From NCBI RefSeq assembly GCF_030864355.1, contig NC_083393.1, positions 2,356,001 to 2,420,000 of the forward strand: a stretch of DNA of 64,000 nucleotides, in the 5' to 3' direction. Below, in pieces: positions 59,364 to 64,000 of the stretch. The DNA is from Cutaneotrichosporon cavernicola. Taxonomy: Eukaryota; Basidiomycota; Tremellomycetes; Trichosporonales; Trichosporonaceae. The position numbers were made by a program, and so were the translations under genes. Every line of letters begins with the position of its first letter. Position 1 is the stretch's first letter. The notes under the pieces are model-generated. The model had not been told where the DNA came from and did not search any database. It saw only the letters and a list, made by a program, of their open reading frames with translations.

Positions 59364-61241
59364 ATGGCAACTATAGCCACAATGGACGTAGAGTCGGGCA
59401 AAACTCCAGTTCAGTTGCCTTTGTCCGCACTCGACGCCATCGACCCAGATACCTTCAACTGGAACGCGTATATTGGAACCTACAAGGGTACGTCTTGTCA
59501 TGTCGAGAGAGGTGCGGCTGGGGAATGAGTGGCTAGGCCCATCGGATAGGTTGGTCGGTGGGCAGGATATTTAGAGAGATAGGCAGTAAACACTGAGGCC
59601 AAGCATGGCGAAATCGCATCCAACTTGATCCACTCTACTGCTGTTCACGCTTACGCCAGGCCGCGCACTCATCACTCGCCTCTCCCACATACCCAAGCTT
59701 GTCCTTTCTCAGGCCAAAGCGTCCCCAAACGCCCGTAAACTCGCTCGCGTTGCTGCACTCCGCGCCATTCCTCTCATCAAGGAGCAAACATGGGACCACA
59801 ACCTTTATCTCCGCCTCGTCTCGCAAATCGACCAGACGCTCAACCCCGGCAAGACTCGCGCGACTGACGATGCAATGGACGTTGACGCGGCGTATAGCAA
59901 GAAGGGGTCTGAGGCAGAGGGCACTCCAGACTCGCTCTGGGTCCAGGTAGCGCGGGACAAGGAGGAGGCAGAGAACAACCGTCTCAATGTCGAGCTGAAC
60001 GGCTACATTGCCAACCTGATCAAGGAGAGCATTCGCGTGAGTGGCGAGGGAAAAGTTCAAGGCTTACGCCAGTTGACGTACCTGGCACAGGCCGAGCTGG
60101 CGCTCAAAACCGGTTCTCTGGTCGAGGCGCTCAGGGCTTGGCAGCAGGTGCGAGAGAACTGCAGTGGCGCAGCCCACTTTGTTGAGTTGGGTCTTGCCGT
60201 CCTCGAGGGCTCTCTCCAGTTCAACGACACGAGTGTTGTATCTGGCAACGCAGCCAAGACATCGGCGTCCCTCGACCGGCTCCATCCTGTCAAGGACGCG
60301 AGCGACGCACCCGTCAGCTCGACAATGACACGCGCTCAGGTCGAGATGAGCCGCACCCAGGCTGCGCGATCGGCCGAGGTGCGGCGAGCCGTCGGTGTCA
60401 AGCTCCGTGTCGCGAGGGGCCTCCTGGCCATCGACTCACTCGAGTTCAGCCGCGCGGCCTGTGAGCTCGGCGAGATTGGCGAGGAGGGCGGCCTCGGGGA
60501 ATGGGACGGCGTCGTCATCTCTACCGCTGATCTCGCTTTCCTCACGGCCATCCTTGCGCTCGCATCCGGTAGCCGCGATTACATCAAAGAAGTCCTTCTC
60601 GACCGCCCGTCGTTCCATGCTGCCATCGACGACTCGCAGCCGTGGATTCTTGACCTGGTCCGCGCGTTCGTAGGCGCAAACTACGGAGAAGCGCTCACGA
60701 TTCTGCGCAAGGCTGAGGTTAGCTCCAAAGTTGCATTCGATAGCTTACCCCAGCCCTACATGCTCCTGAATCCTTTTATCGCGCCTCATACACCTGTCCT
60801 TCTGCAGAATATCCGCCAGCGTGCAGTCGTTCAATACGTCACGCCGTTCTCTTCGGTGCGCATCTCGCAGATGGCCGAGGCGTTCGAGACGGATGAGGAC
60901 TCGATGGTTTACGAAGTGTGCCAGCTCGCTGAAGACGGGGCCATCAGCGCGCGTGTCGACCTCGTCGACCGTGTGTTTAACATCAAGGAGGCGGATCCCC
61001 GTGCAGAGGCGTTTCGCTCAGCACTCGAGGGGGGTTACAAGATCACAGCCGCGACGCAGGCCAACGTGTTCCGCATGAGACTGTGAGATTCCTGTCTTGT
61101 ACATGACTAACGAGTAGGAAGGAGGCTGGCGTGACAGTGGACATGGGTGATGATGAGGGGGGCGGCAGCAAGATCAGCAAGCCGCTCGGGCAGTCCAAGT
61201 CGCGCGGGGCCAAGGACTGGAAGGCTCCGTGGCACGCGTAA
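59364..61241 (+). CDS. COP9 signalosome subunit 1 (CSN1/GPS1)
   Basis: Three exons (59364-59487, 59660-61082, 61118-61241), 556 residues. A TPR-like helical region (ENNRLNVELNGYIANL, GLRQLTYLAQAELAL) precedes a C-terminal PCI winged-helix domain (VVQYVTPFSSVRISQMAEAF, EDGAISARVDLVDRVF). It belongs to the CSN1/Rpn7 group; the short basic tail after the PCI domain fits CSN1 more than Rpn7. CSN removes Nedd8 from cullins and so controls SCF ligases. The last exon is reached only by splicing past a stop-generating junction (FRMRL-KEAGVTVDMG). Confidence 0.85.
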
Positions 61242-61542
61242 CGCGTAATGTTGTACATATGTGTAGGTAGTATGAAGAGAGAGTTCTTTGCAGTGATATA
61301 GGGTGACGGCCGTAACGGCGGTTGTAAGGTGAGAATGACGAGTTTGGGTTATGAGAGTGGTTATTGGTGATGCTGATAAGGTCGTGACGGCGTGCAAGCC
61401 AGAAGTCCGATGTGACCGGATGAGTCACGAGGTCAATTGATACACACTCACCACTCGCCTTGGCAATCGCCACTACTTTATATCCCCTCGCATCAACTCT
61501 CCATCACTCTCTCCCTCTCTCTTGCACTGTTCCCACAGCAAC

Positions 61543-63058
61543 ATGGCCGCCACCCTAACCTACGCCCCCCTCGACGGCTGCGCCTTCGGCCGCGTCGTCA
61601 CTGGCTTCGACCCAGCCCACCAAACACCCGAAACCATGTCTGAACTCCAAGACGCACTCTACAAGGTACACTTTCCCCGCTGCCCCTTCCTTCTTACTTA
61701 CACCAGCACGACATCCTCGTCTTCCCGCACACCAAACTCACACCAGCCCAACAAGCAGCCATGACCCGCAGCTTTGACCCCACCGCCCAATCGTACGGGC
61801 ACGGGAACAACAAGACGGGTAAGGAAACCAAGTCGATCCTACACCCCGACCTCAAGACTATCCCCCACCAGCCGGAGGTGCAGCTTATCGGCCATGGACA
61901 GGTGCCGGGTGCTTATGAGGGTCTTGACCAGGTGAGTGAGATGGGAGATGGGGGGTGGCAAGTCACCGGTTAGGTGGCCAAGCGGCCGGTGGGGACCCCA
62001 GTGACAGGGAGGGTGAGGGTGTGATCGGCACCCGATGTCCCGACGAGGTCGGAGTTGGTTCACATGACTCCCACCCCCAATCAACTGGGCCGGAAACCCC
62101 CATCGGGTGGGACAGCCATCACTACTAGCGTGCTGGTGAGGGCGACGACCCCAGCACCTCCTCCCAAAACACCTCCTTAATCGCTATCTCCCATCCACTC
62201 TTCCGCGCCGGTGTCCATTCGCTGCCCTCAGGACACCACTAACCCCAGCCCAAACTCAAGCACCCGCACCACGCGACATTCCACGCGACAAAGGTGTCAG
62301 ACGAAGACGAAGCCAAGGGCACGACCCGCTTCTACCGCTGGCACATCGATGCGGCGTTGTACAAGCTCTCCCCGCCCAAGGTGACCACGCTCTACGCCGT
62401 CAAGGTTCCCAAGGGTCCAGCCCAGACGCTGCGTTACGACGACGGCTCGGGCGACGAGATCAAGGTTGCTCCTGGCGCGACGGCGTTTGTGTCCGGCACG
62501 TCGATGTTTGAGCAGCTCCCACCCGCGCTCAAGTCGCTCGCCGTTCGCACAAAGGTCAAGTACGCGCCGCACCCTTACGTGTGGATGAGCAGTGCACGGG
62601 CGCGTCCAACGGGCCTTGGTCTCGAGACTGAAGGCCGCGAGCTGCCACTCGACCAGCTGCCACCGTGGGTCGAGGAGGAGATCAAAACGCTCCCGATGCT
62701 GTGGAAGAACCCCGTCACCGGTGCTCTCGCACTCCAGGTACATCCCTGCGGCGCGATGGAGCTGCACATTGCCCAGCAGGAGGGAGCAGAGCTGTTCCCC
62801 GAGGGTGCGACTATCACTGACCTCGGCGAGGTGCGTGACTGGCTCGAAAAGCTGCAGCGGCCGGGGATCGCACCCGCCAACGTTTACGCGGTCGACTGGA
62901 GTGAGGGCGACCTGGTGCTGTTTCACAACCGCGGGCTCCTGCACTCTGTGACGGGCGCGTTTGGGGACAACGACCTGCGCATGTTCCACCAGTGCAACCT
63001 CGCTGCCAGCTCTGACCCAGTTGGTCCGGATGCAGAGGACGTGGCCAAGTACGCTTGA
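61543..63058 (+). CDS. xanA: 2-Oxoglutarate-dependent xanthine dioxygenase (XanA)
   Basis: Three exons (61543-61665, 61707-61931, 62249-63058), 385 residues. TauD/TfdA fold: Fe ligands His and Asp in RFYRWHIDAALY and the distal His in NRGLLHSVTGAF; Arg near the C-terminus (DNDLRMFHQCNL) for 2-oxoglutarate. HATFHAT and PPKVTTLYAVK blocks match the fungal XanA group, which turns xanthine into uric acid without molybdenum hydroxylase. Role: purine catabolism for nitrogen. Intron 2 is 317 nt, long for this genome. Confidence 0.88.
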
Positions 63059-63447
63059 TTACATATACGATAGCTGAGAGGTAATGTAACGTAGAAGAGC
63101 AGTTGTAACAGCATGCAGGGATGACAGATGGTCTGTTCTCATGGCCGATGGCATTCGTGGGCCATGGGCCACTGCGTGTTTTGTTCCTGGCTGACAGCTG
63201 GCGCCATGACGCCATATGAAACAGTGAGAAAGGGCAAGTCCGGTGCGTATCTGATAAACTACATGGCCTGCCAAGACGCCACCAACGTGTTTTCATCTAC
63301 GTCTCCATCTACGTCTCCATCTACGTCTCCATCTACGTCTCCATCTACGTCTCCATCTACGTCTCCATCTACGTCTCCATCTACGTCTCCATCTACGTCT
63401 CCATCTACGTCTCCATCTACAACTTTACCATCTCTCATCACATTCCA
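63059..63447. other. Short intergenic region upstream of SFH5-like gene
   Basis: Contains the 12-bp minisatellite listed separately; nothing else recognised. Confidence 0.45.
63294..63420. repeat. 12-bp minisatellite (CATCTACGTCTC), about 10.6 copies
   Basis: Perfect tandem array ending 27 bp before the SFH5-like ATG, so probably in its 5' leader or core promoter. Any open frame across it (repeated Ser-Thr-Ser-Pro) is not in frame with that gene. Confidence 0.96.
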
Positions 63448-64000
63448 ATGGCATCCCCTCTCGAACCTTCACCCATCGCCAGCACCAACGGGCAAGCAAC
63501 TTGGACCACGGCAGGTGCTACCGACACCGGTCCAGCCCTCTCAGCCCTCGAGGTCGTCAACCCTCCTTCGGCCGCCGAAGCCGCTGCCGCCTCAGCAGAC
63601 GCGACGTCCTCCCCGCCCGATGCTGAGCCGGAAGGCCCCGAAATCACTATCGAGGGCTGGGGCACGCTCAAGCCCTCCCACCCTCTGATCAAGTTCCACA
63701 AGCGCCTGCCCGCCATCGTCGAAGCCTCGAGACACAGGCTGATCTGGGGTGTAACCCTAAACCCCACGACGCCGACATTTTCCACAATGCTCATCCTGCA
63801 GAAGTGGCTGCGCTCCGTCGCTGGCGACCTAGACGCTGCCGCAGCTGCACTGGAGAGCACGCTGACGTGGCGGCGTGAGTTTGGGCTCGATGGCGCCAAG
63901 CCGATCTGGGAGGAGACGTTTGAGGGCTTTGACGGGCTCGGATACGTCACCCACCTCTCGTCAGGTGAAGTCGTTACTTGGAACCTGTATGGCTCGATCA
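63448..64000 (+). CDS. SFH5-type Sec14/CRAL-TRIO protein, 5' part
   Basis: Partial: 184 codons, cut by the window end. Ala/Pro-rich leader, then FHKRLPAIVEASRHRLIWGV, MLILQKWLRSVAGDLDAAAA, LESTLTWRREFGLDGA and FEGFDGLGYVTHLSSGEVVTWNLYG. This is the CRAL-TRIO N-terminal helix and the start of the lipid-binding domain, with the layout of fungal Sfh5 phosphatidylinositol-transfer-like proteins (yeast Sfh5 binds haem). Start: the first ATG after the minisatellite, in frame with the family region. Confidence 0.82.
   Translation, partial: MASPLEPSPIASTNGQATWTTAGATDTGPALSALEVVNPPSAAEAAAASADATSSPPDAEPEGPEITIEGWGTLKPSHPLIKFHKRLPAIVEASRHRLIWGVTLNPTTPTFSTMLILQKWLRSVAGDLDAAAAALESTLTWRREFGLDGAKPIWEETFEGFDGLGYVTHLSSGEVVTWNLYGSI

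Noticed and set aside
63294..63420. CRISPR-like array
   Set aside because: Twelve-bp head-to-tail repeat without spacers in a eukaryote: a minisatellite.

Overview
The window is nuclear DNA of a GC-rich basidiomycete yeast, most likely Trichosporonales (Trichosporon/Cutaneotrichosporon type; Tremellomycetes). The reasons are: spliced genes with very short introns of 30-60 nt, intron-bearing tRNA genes, Zn2Cys6 and fungal_trans regulators, and a 665-residue FAD phenol hydroxylase that reads like the classical Trichosporon cutaneum enzyme. No rRNA, CRISPR array or transposon was recognised. Most genes are split, so coordinates give the full span and the evidence gives the splice model worked out by eye.

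Layout. 0.2-8 kb: an AsaB/CmcJ-type hydroxylase, an F-box/RCC1 protein, a secreted Cu/Zn superoxide dismutase and a peroxisomal 4-coumarate-CoA-ligase-like enzyme, followed by a perfect (GAG)48 tract. 8.3-11.6 kb: an amino acid transporter flanked by two oppositely oriented intron-containing tRNA-Glu(CUC) genes. 14.3-18.9 kb: four tandem same-strand genes for small Cys-rich proteins with a hydrophobic C-terminal tail. I do not recognise this family; a tRNA-Pro gene lies inside the array.

19.6-44.7 kb: an aromatic-compound catabolic cluster. It holds an HpcH/HpaI aldolase, an FMN alpha-hydroxyacid oxidase with a peroxisomal tail, an intradiol ring-cleavage dioxygenase, a divergent ERT1/AcuK-like regulator, phenol 2-monooxygenase, a bacterial-type 4-hydroxybenzoate 3-monooxygenase, a salicylate hydroxylase, a salicylaldehyde-dehydrogenase-like ALDH, an SDR with a 7-nt exon, and a second Zn2Cys6 regulator. 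Phenol and salicylate would converge on catechol, which the dioxygenase opens; 4-hydroxybenzoate would go to protocatechuate.

44.9-64 kb: mostly housekeeping. TatD hydrolase, LysM/zinc-finger protein, RNA polymerase III subunit RPC4, amidase, sugar-type MFS transporter, a decayed gene, a four-exon Swi5 recombination mediator, inorganic pyrophosphatase, COP9 signalosome subunit 1, xanthine dioxygenase XanA, and the 5' part of an SFH5-type Sec14 protein that runs off the window.

Recurring features are minimal introns whose branch-point-like CTRAC lies only a few bases before the AG, minisatellites inside introns, and three 20-23 nt G/C homopolymers.
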